A stretch of 64,000 nucleotides of DNA, taken from contig CAWIIX010000018.1 in assembly GCA_963836195.1 (NCBI GenBank), positions 62,001 to 126,000 of the forward strand, given 5' to 3'. The notes under the pieces are model-generated. The model saw only the letters and a program-made list of their open reading frames with translations, did not search any database and was not told where the DNA came from. Shown one piece after another: positions 43,653-54,028 of this stretch. The translations under genes were made by a program, and so were the position numbers. The DNA comes from Trebonia sp963836195 (GTDB lineage: Bacteria > Actinomycetota > Actinomycetes > Streptosporangiales > Streptosporangiaceae). Each line of letters starts with the position of its first letter. The stretch's first letter is position 1.

Positions 43653-44234
43653 ATGGCTGAGTGGTGGTCGATCGAGGTCTTCTCCGGCGACAAGCTCCCG
43701 GCGAGCGGGTGGCGGTACGCGTACGAGGACGATCTCACCGAGGCGGCCATCACCCACGGGGCGATGTACTACGAGTGGCACGACACCGAGTACGGCGTGA
43801 TCTTCGAGGTGCTGTTCCGCGACGACGAGCAGTGGGAGGCGTTCCGCGCGCTGCCGGCCGTCCGGGCCGCCCTCGACGGGGTCCCGGACCCGGTCAACGG
43901 GCTGATCATCTACCGCGGCCGCGGCGGCGCGGCCGGCAGCCGCGACCCCCGCAAGCCCAAGCCCGCCCCGAGCGCGGCCGCCCTCGAGCTCGAGGAGCCG
44001 AAGGAACAGCGTCGGCTCAAGATCAAGGTCCCGCGCAAGCTGAGGTACAACGGCGGCGGGGAAGCGATCGACGAGGCGCTCCGCGAGCTCGGCATCGGGG
44101 CGCCCGGCCAGGACGGCCCCGGCACTGACGCGCCCGGCACCGACGCTCCCGGCACCGGGGTGCCGTCCACTGAGGTGCCCGGGGCTGATCCGGTATGGCG
44201 TGATATCGCCGCCGTTGACCGTTCCTCCGACTAA
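43653..44234 (+). CDS. Conserved actinobacterial hypothetical protein
   Basis: 193 aa. The N-terminal 95 residues (MAEWWSIEVFSGDKLPASGW.. EVLFRDDEQWEAFRALPAVRAALDGVPDPVNGL) form a compact domain I know only as conserved in actinomycetes. The rest is a low-complexity tail rich in Pro/Gly/Thr (GTDAPGTDAPGTG). No function is assigned. It is divergent from peptidase E. Confidence 0.7.
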   Translation: MAEWWSIEVFSGDKLPASGWRYAYEDDLTEAAITHGAMYYEWHDTEYGVIFEVLFRDDEQWEAFRALPAVRAALDGVPDPVNGLIIYRGRGGAAGSRDPRKPKPAPSAAALELEEPKEQRRLKIKVPRKLRYNGGGEAIDEALRELGIGAPGQDGPGTDAPGTDAPGTGVPSTEVPGADPVWRDIAAVDRSSD

Positions 44235-44296
44235 CCACGGCGGGTTTAGGTCGCCCAAGGGGTGAACCACGCCGCCGGACAGTGCAGGATGGAGTA

Positions 44297-44890
44297 ATGA
44301 CGGGAACCCGAGTCATGACCGAGGACCTGCGGGTCGCGATCGAACGCAGCGGCTACTACCCGGGCCTGGTGACCGACGCGGTCACCTTCGCCCTGGGGGC
44401 GGAGCCGGTCACCGCCTTCTTCGTGCACCACGACGCGATATTCGACCCGGGCATGGAGGTCCGCAGGCACATGACCGTGCTCGCGCTGACCGAGACCCGG
44501 CTGGTCTTCTCCCACACCGACGAGCACCCCCCCGAGGAGCCGCAGGACCGGCCGCGGGCCGAGACGTCGAGCGAGTCCATCAAGTTCTCCCGGGTGTCCT
44601 CGGTGTCGCTGACCCGGGTGGTGCCCGACCCGGCGGCCTACCTGCCGGGCGTGACGATGCCATCGGAAGTGATCTTGACGATCGGCTGGAACGTCCTGTC
44701 CCACGTGGAACTCGAGCCCGCCCACTGCGGCGACGAGACCTGCGAGGCCGACCACGGCTACCTCGGCACGATCACCGCCGATGACCTGACGCTGCGGATC
44801 AGCGAGGCCGCCGACGGCGAGGACGCGATCGCGTCGGTGCTGACGTTCGCGAGCGCCCTCAACGACGCCGTCGCGCGCGCCGGGAGCTGA
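44297..44890 (+). CDS. DUF5998 family protein
   Basis: 197 aa from ATG 44297 (GGAG just upstream). LRVAIERSGYYPGLVTDAVTFALG, VRRHMTVLALTETRLVFSHTDEH and CEADHGYLGTITADDLTLR are typical of the family, which seems limited to actinobacteria and often precedes an alkaline-phosphatase-superfamily gene, as here (3-nt gap). The function is unknown. Confidence 0.85.
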   Translation: MTGTRVMTEDLRVAIERSGYYPGLVTDAVTFALGAEPVTAFFVHHDAIFDPGMEVRRHMTVLALTETRLVFSHTDEHPPEEPQDRPRAETSSESIKFSRVSSVSLTRVVPDPAAYLPGVTMPSEVILTIGWNVLSHVELEPAHCGDETCEADHGYLGTITADDLTLRISEAADGEDAIASVLTFASALNDAVARAGS

Positions 44891-44893
44891 CGC

Positions 44894-46051
44894 ATGGCGC
44901 GGGAGCCCCGAACGAGCCCGATCCTGCCCTCGTACGGAGAGTCAAGCCTCGCCGACCTCTCCTCCTCGATCCTCGCCTCGCTGACCGGCGACGACTCCGG
45001 CAACGTGCTCGGCCTGCCCGAGACCGGCCGGGCCTGCCTGCTGATCATCGACGGGCTCGGCCTCGAGCTGCTGCGCGCGCACCAGGCCGCCGCCCCGTTC
45101 CTGGCCGAGCTGGCGTTCAACTCCCGGCCGCTGACGGCCGGGTTCCCGTCCACCACGGTGACCAGCCTGGGCTCGCTCGGCACGGGCCTGCCGCCGTCCG
45201 CCCACGGGATGCTCGGCTACCAGGTCGCGATCCCCGGCACCGGCCGGCTGCTGAACGGCCTGAACTGGCCCAAGGACATCGACCCGGTCGAATGGCAGCC
45301 GCGGCCGACGATCTTCGAGCGGGCCTTCGCGGCCGGGGTGAGCTCGACCTACGTCGCCCCCCGGGGCTATGAGAAGAGCGGCCTGAGCATGGCCGCGCTG
45401 CGCGGCCCGCAGTTCAAGGGCGCCCACGCGCTCGGCCCGCTGGCCGCGCTGACGGCCGAGGCCCTGGCCGAGTCCGACGACACCCTGGTGGCGGCCTACC
45501 ACGGCGACCTGGACTCGACCGGTCACGTGTACGGGGTGTCCTCGCAGGCCTGGGAATTCCAGCTCTCGCACGTGAACCGGCTGGTGGAGCAGCTCGCCTC
45601 GGCCCTGCCGTCGGGGACCGCGCTGTACGTCACCGCCGACCACGGGATGGTCAACGTCGGGCCCGACGACAGGATCGACGTGGACGCCGACGGCCCGGCC
45701 GCCGTGCTCCGCGACGGCGTCGCCCTGCTCGGCGGCGAGCCGCGCGCCCGGCACGTGTACACCGCGCCCGGCGCCGCCGCCGACGTCCTCGCGACCTGGC
45801 GGGAGGTGCTCGGCGAGCACGCCTGGGTGGCGTCCCGCGAGGAGGCGGTCAAGGACGGCTGGTTCGGCCCGCCCGGCGTGATCGACGAGGCCATGGCGTC
45901 CAGGATCGGCGACGTCGTGGCCGCCTGCTCCGGCACCTCGGCCGTGATCGCCTCCAAGGCCGAGCCCCTCCAGTCCTCCCTGTTCGGCATGCACGGCTCG
46001 CTCACCGCAGCCGAGCAACTGGTCCCGATGTTCGCCTTCGCCGCCCAGTAG
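44894..46051 (+). CDS. Alkaline phosphatase superfamily nucleotide pyrophosphatase/phosphodiesterase
   Basis: 385 aa. Metal sites of the NPP class: LLIIDGLG (Asp), FPSTTVTSLGSLGTG (nucleophile Thr), YHGDLDSTGHVYG (Asp/His), YVTADHGMV (Asp/His) and FGMHGSLT (His). It would cleave phosphodiester or pyrophosphate bonds; no signal peptide, so cytoplasmic. Translationally close to DUF5998. A hairpin of repeat family C follows the stop. Confidence 0.88.
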   Translation: MAREPRTSPILPSYGESSLADLSSSILASLTGDDSGNVLGLPETGRACLLIIDGLGLELLRAHQAAAPFLAELAFNSRPLTAGFPSTTVTSLGSLGTGLPPSAHGMLGYQVAIPGTGRLLNGLNWPKDIDPVEWQPRPTIFERAFAAGVSSTYVAPRGYEKSGLSMAALRGPQFKGAHALGPLAALTAEALAESDDTLVAAYHGDLDSTGHVYGVSSQAWEFQLSHVNRLVEQLASALPSGTALYVTADHGMVNVGPDDRIDVDADGPAAVLRDGVALLGGEPRARHVYTAPGAAADVLATWREVLGEHAWVASREEAVKDGWFGPPGVIDEAMASRIGDVVAACSGTSAVIASKAEPLQSSLFGMHGSLTAAEQLVPMFAFAAQ

Positions 46052-46065
46052 CCACCCACCTCGCC

Positions 46066-46182
46066 CTGTCGGCTACGCCAGCGACCCGAAACGCCTTCTG
46101 TCACCTACGCCATCGACACCAATTGGCGATGTCGATGGCGTAGGCGACACGTCGCGGAACCTGTCGCCTACGCCATCGACCG
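46066..46182 (+). repeat. Family C hairpin array, copy 1
   Basis: Four 24-nt units of (C)TGTCGSCTACGCCAYCGAC: direct at 46066, 46098 and 46160, inverted at 46130. Units two and three form a 20-bp stem with one mismatch (46099-46118 with 46130-46149) and an 11-nt loop. It lies between the phosphodiesterase and sulfurtransferase genes and may act as a terminator. Confidence 0.8.
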
Positions 46183-46233
46183 CAACCGCGTCCGGGACCG
46201 GCGGATGACCCGTCAGCGGGGCATACTGGCCTG

Positions 46234-47158
46234 GTGACCGATGAGAGCGCCGCCACCCTGATCACCGTCGGCGAACTGACCGCCCTGCTCGCGGCCGACC
46301 GGCCGCCGACGCTGCTCGACGTCCGCTGGCGGCTCGGCGGGACGCCCGGCCGCGAGCTGTACCAGGCGGGGCACATTCCCGGCGCGGCCTTCGTCGACCT
46401 CGACCTCGAGCTGGCCGGCCAGCCCGGGGCGCGGCGGGCGCCACCCGATGCCGCCGGCCGACGACTTCGCCGCCGCGATGCGCCGGGCCGGGGTCAGCGA
46501 CGACCGCCTGGTGGTCGTCTACGACGACGCCGACTCGACCGCCGCCGCCCGCGCCTGGTGGCTGCTGCGCTACTTCGGCCACCGGTCGGTCCGGGTTCTC
46601 GACGGCGGCTTCCGGGCGTGGACGGCGGCCGGGCACACGGCCGAGCCGGGCCCGTCGGGGTCGCCCGGTTCGCCGGGCTCGATCGAGCTGCCGGGAACTC
46701 CCGAGATCGCGCCCGCCCCGGGCACCCCGCTCGGCGACTTCACCGCGTCCCCCGGCCATCTGCCGTTGCTCGACGCCGACGGCGCGGCCGCGCTGGCCAG
46801 GACCGGGCTGCTGCTCGACGCGCGCGCGGGGGAGCGCTACCGGGGCGAGACCGAGCCGGTCGACCCGGTCGCCGGCCACATCCCCGGCGCGGTCAGCGCG
46901 CCGACCACGGAGAACGTCAACGCCGACGGCACCTTCCGTCCCGCCGCCGACCTGGCCGCCAGATTCCGCGGCCTCGGCGTGACGGCCGAGTCCGAGGTCG
47001 GCGTGTACTGCGGCTCCGGCGTCACCGCCGCCCACCAGGCCCTCGCCCTCAGCCTGGCCGGCCTCCCGGCCGCCCTCTACGTCGGCTCCTGGTCCGACTG
47101 GATCACCGACCCCGCCCACCCGATCGCCACCGGCCCCGAACTAGGCACCCCGGCCTGA
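46234..47158 (+). CDS. Sulfurtransferase, two rhodanese domains (frame break)
   Basis: About 307 aa. The first domain shows LLDVRWRLGGTPGRELYQAG then HIPGAAFVDLD. A missing or extra base near 46436 changes frame, after which MPPADDFAAAMRRAGVSDDR and VVVYDDADSTAAARAWWLLR continue it. The second domain has LLDARAGERYRGETEPVDPV and the active-site loop YCGSGVTA with the catalytic Cys. It is like thiosulfate/3-mercaptopyruvate sulfurtransferases. The GTG start is in good context after the family C array. Confidence 0.82.
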
Positions 47159-47228
47159 CCCAGCCGCGATCCGGCCCGCTCGCGGTCACCCGGCAGGCAC
47201 CACCGACCGCGACCAGCCGGGCGGGCGA

Positions 47229-48058
47229 TCACTGAGAGCGACGCCGCCGCAGGTCCCGCCCGGCGGTCGCGAGCACCCAGGTGAGCACCCCGGCGAGGAT
47301 GCCGACGACGCCGGGCGACCACCCCGAGATCACGACCGCGATCACGCAGACCGCCGCCGCCCCGGCCGCCCGCACCGCGAGCCCGCCCGGCCGCCCCATC
47401 GCCGGCCGCCAGTTCGCGGTCCACCCGCCGGCACCCGCGCGGTCCCTTCGCCTGAGACGCGCGCGGTTCCTTCGCCCGGCACCGGCGCGGTCCCCTGGCC
47501 CGGCACCCACGCGGTCCCGCCGCCGGACCCGTGTGCGGTCCCCCCGGCTGACATCGGCGCGGCCGCGCCGACCGGGCCCTGCTTAGGCGCGTCAGGCGGA
47601 TCATGAGCCGTAGCGCGTCGCGTGATCCAGCCTCGAAGCCGAGTCAACCCCGGCAGGCGCGCTCCCGTCCGCCGGTCGGCCGGTGTCTCGCGGCGCGCGC
47701 GGTGCCGGCCGGCCCCCGAGGCAGCGGGGTCCGCCGACCGTCGATGGCGGTGCGCGCGCCGTCCGCGGTGTTCCGCCGCCCCGCTGAGGCCGAGGTCGGC
47801 CAGCGCCTCGCCGCGGCCGAACCCGGTCCGGAGCATGACGTAGGCGGCGGCCGCCGCGCCGAACCTGGCCGGGTCGCCGCCGTCCTCCCGGTCCGGGTGC
47901 GTCGCCGCCGCGATCCGCCGCCAGGCGGCCCGCACGTCGTCGTCCGACAGGCCCGGACGCGCGGGCAGCCCGAGCAGGGCGAAGGGGTTGTCGCCGACCG
48001 CGTCGTCGCCGCGGGCGGCTGCCCGCCGCCGCGATCGGCCGGAAGCATGCTCAGTCAC
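47229..48058 (-). CDS. Membrane-anchored J-domain protein (frame break)
   Basis: GTG 48058 overlaps the stop of the upstream ATPase gene (GTGACTGA). An N-terminal J-domain reads NPFALLGLPARPGLSDDDVR and AAWRRIAAATHPDREDGGDP, with the HPD motif that stimulates DnaK-type ATPases. A long Gly/Arg/Thr-rich middle follows, with GEGTARVSGEGTARVP repeats. A C-terminal helix pair, AVRAAGAAAVCVIAVVISGW and VVGILAGVLTWVLATAG, lies in another frame after an indel near 47430. Last gene of a three-gene unit with the VirD4/FtsK-like ATPase and the replication-relaxation-like protein. Confidence 0.6.
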
Positions 48059-50238
48059 GCCGCGCCCCGAATGCATCGTCGAGCACCTCGCTAACGTCCG
48101 GCAGCGCAGGCACTCCCGCTGCCACCGCCCCCGCCCAGGTAAAGCCCGCGCCCGCCCCGGGCGCCGCCCCGATGACGGGCAGTGGAATCGTCGGCGGTTC
48201 GCCCGGGCCCCCACCCCGGCCACATCACTCGCCACCCGCACTCGGCACCCGCGCCCGGCACCCACGCCCGGCACCCTCGCGCCCGGCACTCGGCCGCGCC
48301 GGCCGGCACGCGCCGACGCTCCGCCGACGTCCGACCCCGCACCTCGCCCGGCGCCGTCGGCCCGCGCCGCCCGGTATGAGCGAGGCGGAACCCGGCCCGA
48401 TCGCGGCCTGCTTCCCGGTCAGCCGCTTGATCTGCAGGAACGTCACGCCGCCGCGATACACATAGGCGACCTGCCCGACCTCAAGCCGCCGCACGATGTC
48501 GCCGTCGAGCACCGGCGCCAGCCTGGTCCGCGACAGCCCGTCATCGGACCAGGCGCCGGCCCCGTCGAACCGGCGGGTGGTGTCCACTGCGGACTGCGTC
48601 CCCGCCATGGCCACCACCGGCGTCCGGCCGCGGCGTGCGCAGCAGCCAGATGCCGCCCTCGGCGGTGGCCGCGACCCGGTTCCGCTCGTCCTCCGAGCCC
48701 GCCAGGCCCTCCCACGACTGCGCCGACACCTGCACCGCGAGCCCGAGCGAGCGGGCCCGCTCGTACAGCTGCCAGATCGGCAGCCGCCTGCTCACGGCCG
48801 AGAATTCGTCGACGCAGAGCAGGATCTCGCGCTCGCCGTCGAGCGCGTAGAACGCGAGCAGGTCGGTCAGCGCCCGTGCCTGCGCCTCGGCCACCGCGAC
48901 CTCCGCGGTGCCCTCGAGCACGCAGTACCACGCGTCCGCGTCGGCGTAGGTGGCGCAGCCGTCGAGGCCGCTCCCCAGCCGCCGCCACAGCGCCGCGAAC
49001 CGCAGCTTCACGTCGTGGAAGGCCTTAGCCGAGGAGCGGGCGGTCGCCACGCCCGCGCCGTCTCCGCTCGCACCGTAGACCATCGCCAGCCAGTCCGCGT
49101 CGAGCCGGGAGAGGAAGTCGGCCGAGTTCGCCGGCGGTCCGCACGGCGCGCAGACCGCGAGCGAGACCAGCGCCTCCATCACGTCGCTGTAGTACGCGGC
49201 GCCGCCGGTGCCGTGCTCGATCAGGTCGAGCAGGGTGGTCACCAGGCGGTCGGGCGGCAGCGTCCACAGCGACAGCGGCGTCTCGTCCGGCCAGATCGCG
49301 GTCGAGCGCGCGCCCGCGTCTCGCAGCACCCGGCGGGTCCGGTCGGCGACCTTGCGCGAGGACGCGCCGCCCTTGCAGTCGAGCACCACCAGCAGCGGCG
49401 GCCGCCCGGTCCCGGCTGCGTGCCTGCGCAGCCCGGCGGCCATGAACCCGGCCCAGAGCCGGAGCAGGAGGGTGGTCTTGCCGGTGCCGGTCGAGCCGAT
49501 GACCACCTGATGGGAACGGAGCCGCTCGTAGGGGATCACCATCGCCCGCCCGGCCCGGTGCCGGACCGAGCGAATCGTCGCCCCGACCGCCACCTGCCCG
49601 TCACCCGACAGCAGCGGCAGCGAGCCGGGCGCGGCGATCAGCGCCCGCGCGGACCTGACCTGGTGCCGCCACTGGCGCTGGTCGAACGCGGCGGGCGCGG
49701 CCGGGGTGAGCCCGCCCGCCCCGGACCGCATCCGGAAGAGCCGGTACGCCCAGGCGACCCCGCCGGCGGCGATGCCGAGCGGGACCGCGAGCGACGCGAC
49801 CGCCACCACCGCGCCGCCCGCCTGCCCGTGCCCGACGAGCTGCCACATCCCCGCCCACAGGCGATACGGTGCCGCCGCCATCCGGAACCAGGCGGTCCCC
49901 GGCCCCACCCCGGGCGGGTTACCGCCGCCAGGGCCGGTCCCGCCCGCGCCCGCCGCCCCGGCCGGCCCGCCGTTGCCGATGACGCGGGCGGGCCAGACGA
50001 CGACGGCGACCAGCCAGGCAGCGGCCATCGGCAGGCACCAGACCGCGGCCCCGTACAGCCGGCGTGGCGTCCACCCTCGCCACCAGGCGTAACCCGCCGC
50101 CCCGACCGCGACGAGGGTCACCGGCGCGACCGCAACAGCCACCCCGACGACCACCGCGTTCCGCAGCAGCCACAGAGCCCCGCGCCCCACGGCGCGCCGC
50201 ACCGGGTGCCGCGCCTCCGACCCGTGATGCCTGCTCAC
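48051..50238 (-). CDS. Membrane VirD4/FtsK-like DNA-translocase ATPase (frame breaks)
   Basis: About 720 codons. Residues 20-85 hold two or more helices and 140-165 another. Walker A GSTGTGKTTLLLR is at 248-256, LLVVLDCKGG at 283-291, and Walker B EILLCVDEFSAVS at 471-479. QVSAQSWEGLAG fits the sensor region of TraG/VirD4/FtsK-type pumps. After AEGGIWLLRT (about 48630) the frame changes to MAGTQSAVDTTRRFDGAGAW and TFLQIKRLTGK. A Pro/Arg/Gly-rich end probably contains another break, with a final VSEVLDDAFGARRD to stop 48051. It probably moves DNA or protein at the membrane. Confidence 0.7.
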
Positions 50239-50631
50239 GCGCCAACTACACCACCCCCGGCCGAGAAACCGCCGAAATCACCCCTTACGGTCCAATTACG
50301 CCCGGCGCATCACCATCCGGGCCGGGCGCGGGCCTGGCCGGCGTACCGCTTGCGCGCAAGGGCAAGCGCGCTGATCGGCGCGGCATCACGTAGCTCTGGT
50401 TCAACTGCGACCGCCGTCATGGTGGCGTGGGCGGTCGGCGGTGTCAGAGGCCGGCGAGGAAGCTGAGCAGGAATCAATTTCCTGCACATTTGCATCGACT
50501 TCCCGCGAGGTGACGACCTTCGCAGTTGCGGGTTCGCTCGTCCATCGCCTGCACGGTGGGCTCGCCCTATCCGGCCGGTTAGGCGACGATCTCGGTGGCT
50601 GCGGCTTCGGCCCGCCCGGGCGCGGCGTCGA
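50239..50631 (-). other. 393-nt gap with no supported gene
   Basis: It lies between the VirD4/FtsK-like gene and the replication-relaxation-like gene, both on the minus strand. Short frames on both strands (64 and 61 codons) have no recognisable content. The segment 50465-50530 (GAATCAATTTCCTGCACATTTGC..) is less GC-rich and may hold the promoter of the ATPase gene. Confidence 0.4.
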
Positions 50632-51390
50632 TTAAAGGAGCGCGCCCGGCGGGAGGTCGCGGACCTCGATGCGGGCGGCGAGCGGGCCGAGGGCGGCGCG
50701 GGCCCGCAGCACCGTGGACAGCGCGGCCGGGGAGCACAGGTAGAGCGCCCGCGCGTGCCGGGCCGGTCGGCCGGGGACCGAGACGTCGGCCGCCGGGCAG
50801 CCGTAGTCGCCGGTGCGGAAGAGGATCTCGCGCATGATCGCCGTGGTGCGGGCGACCGTTTTGGGCGCGATCTCGGCCTCGATCGCCCAGCACTCGCCGG
50901 CCCAGCCGATCGGCGTCCCGTCCCGGTGGCGCGCCCCGTCCGGCCAGTGCACCTCGGCGTCGGGCAGGTGCTGGCGGACGCCGACCCCGTGCCTGGCCCT
51001 GATCCGCCGTTCGCACCGCCAGAACGCGCTGGCGGCGCGGTAGGAGTCGGTCGCCTCGAGCGCGATGCGAGCGGCGACGACCGCCCTGATATGCGCGAGC
51101 CGGGCGAGCGCGGGCCGGCCGGGCCGGTAGCCGAGCCCGCAGGCGTCCAGGCCCGCCCTGGTCACCCAGACCCAGTGCGCGCCCGGACTCAGCCGGTCGC
51201 TCGACGCGTAGCCGAGCTGGCGCCACCGGGCCACCGCCGCCCGCGCCGACCGCTCGTCGCCGGTCAGCGTCGCGAGCTGGTCGAGCTGGAGGCCGTACAT
51301 CTCGGCCGCGAACACCAGTGCGTCGACGTTCCGCACGGCCAGCCGCCCGGGCGACGGCCGGCCGGGTGACGGTTTGTCATCGTTCGTCAT
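50632..51390 (-). CDS. Replication-relaxation family-like protein
   Basis: 252 aa. An N-terminal winged helix (MYGLQLDQLATLTGDERSARAAVARWRQLGYA) is followed by HWVWVTRAGLDACGLGYRPG and then EVHWPDGARHRDGTPIGWAG, EAEIAPKTVARTTAIMREIL: the pattern of replication-relaxation/MobC-like proteins found next to conjugation ATPases on actinobacterial plasmids and chromosomes. It has a nuclease-like Asp/Glu arrangement (DAEVHWPDG..EIAPK), so endonuclease activity is conceivable. It precedes the VirD4/FtsK-like gene on the same strand. Confidence 0.7.
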   Translation of the reverse strand: MTNDDKPSPGRPSPGRLAVRNVDALVFAAEMYGLQLDQLATLTGDERSARAAVARWRQLGYASSDRLSPGAHWVWVTRAGLDACGLGYRPGRPALARLAHIRAVVAARIALEATDSYRAASAFWRCERRIRARHGVGVRQHLPDAEVHWPDGARHRDGTPIGWAGECWAIEAEIAPKTVARTTAIMREILFRTGDYGCPAADVSVPGRPARHARALYLCSPAALSTVLRARAALGPLAARIEVRDLPPGALL

Positions 51391-51701
51391 TTTGTCGTCA
51401 TGCTAATCCGGTGCCCCGGCCGGCCGCACCCGTAAGGGAATGAGGCGCGGCGCCGCTCCGGGTGAAGCGAGGATAACAGCAAGAGGCGGCGATGGTGAAA
51501 CAACGGTCCGTTCGATATGTTCGCCTTTATCTTTGCGCCCTTGAATTATCGCCAAGAAGTCACAATGAGACTACTTGATCACGGCCCCCACCTGCTGATT
51601 TGGCCACAACCAAAAGGGCGTAACGTTGCGTCCCGGAGGCTAGAAGTACCGGACTGCGAGGGTGTACGTTCGCGAGGAACTGGCTTATCAGCGGAGGTTT
51701 C
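51391..51701 (+). repeat. 311-nt divergent promoter region with repeats A and B
   Basis: Family B GGATAACAGCAAGAGGC is at 51471. On the minus strand ATATCGAACGGACCGTTGTT (51493-51516) matches the family A core in its glnE form. 51520-51640 is AT-richer than average and probably contains the promoter of the molybdenum hydroxylase operon. The start ATG 51702 follows GGAGG. Confidence 0.5.
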
Positions 51702-54028
51702 ATGAGCATTCTGGGCACGCGGGTGATCCGCACGGAGGACCCGCGGCTGCTGACCTCGGGCGGCGTCTATGTCGACGACCTGCGCGAACCCGAGCTGGCC
51801 GGGGCGGTGCGGGCCACATTCGTGCGCTCGCCGGTGGCGCACGCCCTGATCACCGGTATCGACGCCGCGGCCGCGCTTGAGCAGCCGGGCGTGGTCGCGG
51901 TGCTGACGGTGGCAGACATGACCGACATGCCCGATCAGGTGCCGCCCGAGCCGGAGCCCGAGGGGGTGCCGCCGGCCGAGGGCCCGATGCCGCTCGGGCG
52001 GCCTGTGGGCGGAGCCGCTGCTCGCGGTGGACCGGGTGCGGTTCGTCGGCGAGCCGGTCGCGCTGGTGCTGACCGACTCGACCTACCAGGGCGAGGACGC
52101 CGCCGAACTGGTCAGCGTGGACTATGAGCCGCTGCCCGCGGTGGCGTCCATCGAGGCCGCCCTGGCCGGCGACAGCCTGCTCTTCCCCGAGGCCGGCAAG
52201 AACGTCTGCGTCCAGGGCCGCGGCGAGGTCAGCGACGACTCGATCTTCGACGGCTGCGAGGTCATCGTCGAGGGCGACGTCGTCAACCAGCGGGTCGCCT
52301 GCCTTCCCCTGGAGGGACGGTCGACGGCCGCGGCGTGGGTGGACGGCAAGCTGACGGTCTGGGCGTCCACCCAGAACGCGCAGATCGCGCGGTTGATCGT
52401 GACCGCCATCGGGCTGCCGCCGGAGGCGATCCGGGTGGTCGCGCCGGACGTGGGCGGCGGGATTCGGCGCCAAGATCGGCATCGACCGCGAGTCGATCAT
52501 CGTCGCCTGGGCGGCCAAGCACACCGGCCGGCCGGTGCGCTGGGTGGAGACCCGCAGCGAGAACCTGGTGGCGATGACCCAGGGCCGCGCGCAGCGGCAT
52601 CACATCAAGATCGGCGGCAGCAAGGACGGGCACATCAAGGCGTACCGCCTCGACGTCGTCCAGGACACCGGCGCCTACCCGCGGATGTCCGGCTTCCTGC
52701 CGATGCTGACCAACCTGATGGCGCCGGGCGTCTACGACATCCCCGCCGTCCAGGCGGGCTACAAGGTGGTGGTCACCGACGCGACGCCGATCGCCGCCTA
52801 CCGGGGGGCCGGCCGTCCCGAGGCCGCCGCCACCATCGAGCGGGCGGTGGACTGGTACGCCGCCGAGGCCGGGGTCGACCCGGCCGCTGGTGCGCAGGCT
52901 CAACTTCATCCAGCCCGAGCAGTTCCCGTTCGTCACCAAGACCGGGGCTCCCTACGACACCGGCGACTACGAGGGCGCCCTGGACAAGGTGCTCGCCGCC
53001 GCCGGGTACGACGGGGCTCCGGGCCGAGCAGCGAGCGCCGCCGCGAGGCGGGCGACACCAGGCAGCTCGGCATCGGGCTGGCCTCCTACGTGGAGATCAC
53101 CGCGGCCGACGGCGCCGCCGGCGAGACCGCCAAGGTCGAGGTCCACGACGACGGCACCGCGACCGTCTACACCGGCAGCTCCGCCCACGGCCAGGGGCAC
53201 CACACCGCGTTCGCGATGATCGTGACCAGCGAGCTCGGCATCCCGATGGACAAGATCGAGGTCATCCACGGCGACACCGACCTGATCCCGGACGGCATCG
53301 GTACCTACGCCTCCCGTTCGCTCCAGCTCGGCGGGTCGGCCGTGCACAAGGCGGCGATCGAAGTGAGGGACGAGGCGGCCAAGCGGGCGGCCGAGCTCTT
53401 CGAGGCGGCCGAGTCTGACGTCGTGCTCGACGCCGACACCGGCACCTGGCACATCGCCGGCGACCCGGACAAGTCGCTGACCTGGTCCCAGGTGGTCACG
53501 GCGGCCGACCAGGGGCTGATCGTGGCCAACGTCCGGTTCACCGCCGACCGGCCGACGTTCCCGTTCGGCACGCATCTATCGCTGGTCGAGGTCGACGTCG
53601 AGACCGGCAAGGTCACCCTGCTGCGGCACGTAACCGCCGACGACGCCGGCCCGGTGCTCAACCCGATCCTGCTCGAGGGCCAGCGGCACGGCGGGATCGC
53701 CCAGGGGGCGGCGCAGGCGCTATGCGAGGAGATCCTCTACGACTCCGACGGCAACCCGCTGACCTCCACCCTGGCCGACTACGCGGCGATCACCGCGGCC
53801 GAGCTGCCCAGCTTCGAGCTGCTCACCAGCGAGACGCCGACCCCGGGCAACCCGCTCGGCGTCAAGGGCATCGGCGAGGCGGGCACGATCGGGGCCACCC
53901 CGGCCGTGCACAACGCGGTGATCGACGCCGTGTCGCACCTCGGCGTCCGGCACATCGACATGCCGATGACGCCAGAACGAGTTTGGACCGCTATCCAGAA
54001 GGCGAAGGCAGAAAGCGAGCGCCAGTGA
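51702..54028 (+). CDS. Molybdenum hydroxylase large subunit, CoxL form II-like (multiple frame breaks)
   Basis: About 775 codons of a xanthine dehydrogenase/CO dehydrogenase large chain. Landmarks: RTEDPRLLTSGGVYVDDLRE, LWAEPLLAVDRVRFVGEPVA, VVAPDVGGG-FGAKIGID, AYRGAGRPEAAATIERAVDW, GQGHHTAFAMIV, GVKGIGEAGTIGATPAVHNAV. The AYRGAGR loop marks form II, not the AYRCSFR of true CO dehydrogenase, so the substrate is uncertain. Indels near 52002, 52463, 52887, 53017 and 53035 break the frame, one of them an inserted A. So many breaks in an otherwise perfect gene argue for sequence errors. It overlaps the small subunit by 4 nt. Confidence 0.85.

Noticed and set aside
50310..50635. Two short frames in the gap after the VirD4/FtsK-like gene
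   Set aside because: Neither has conserved sequence or a convincing start; left as non-coding.
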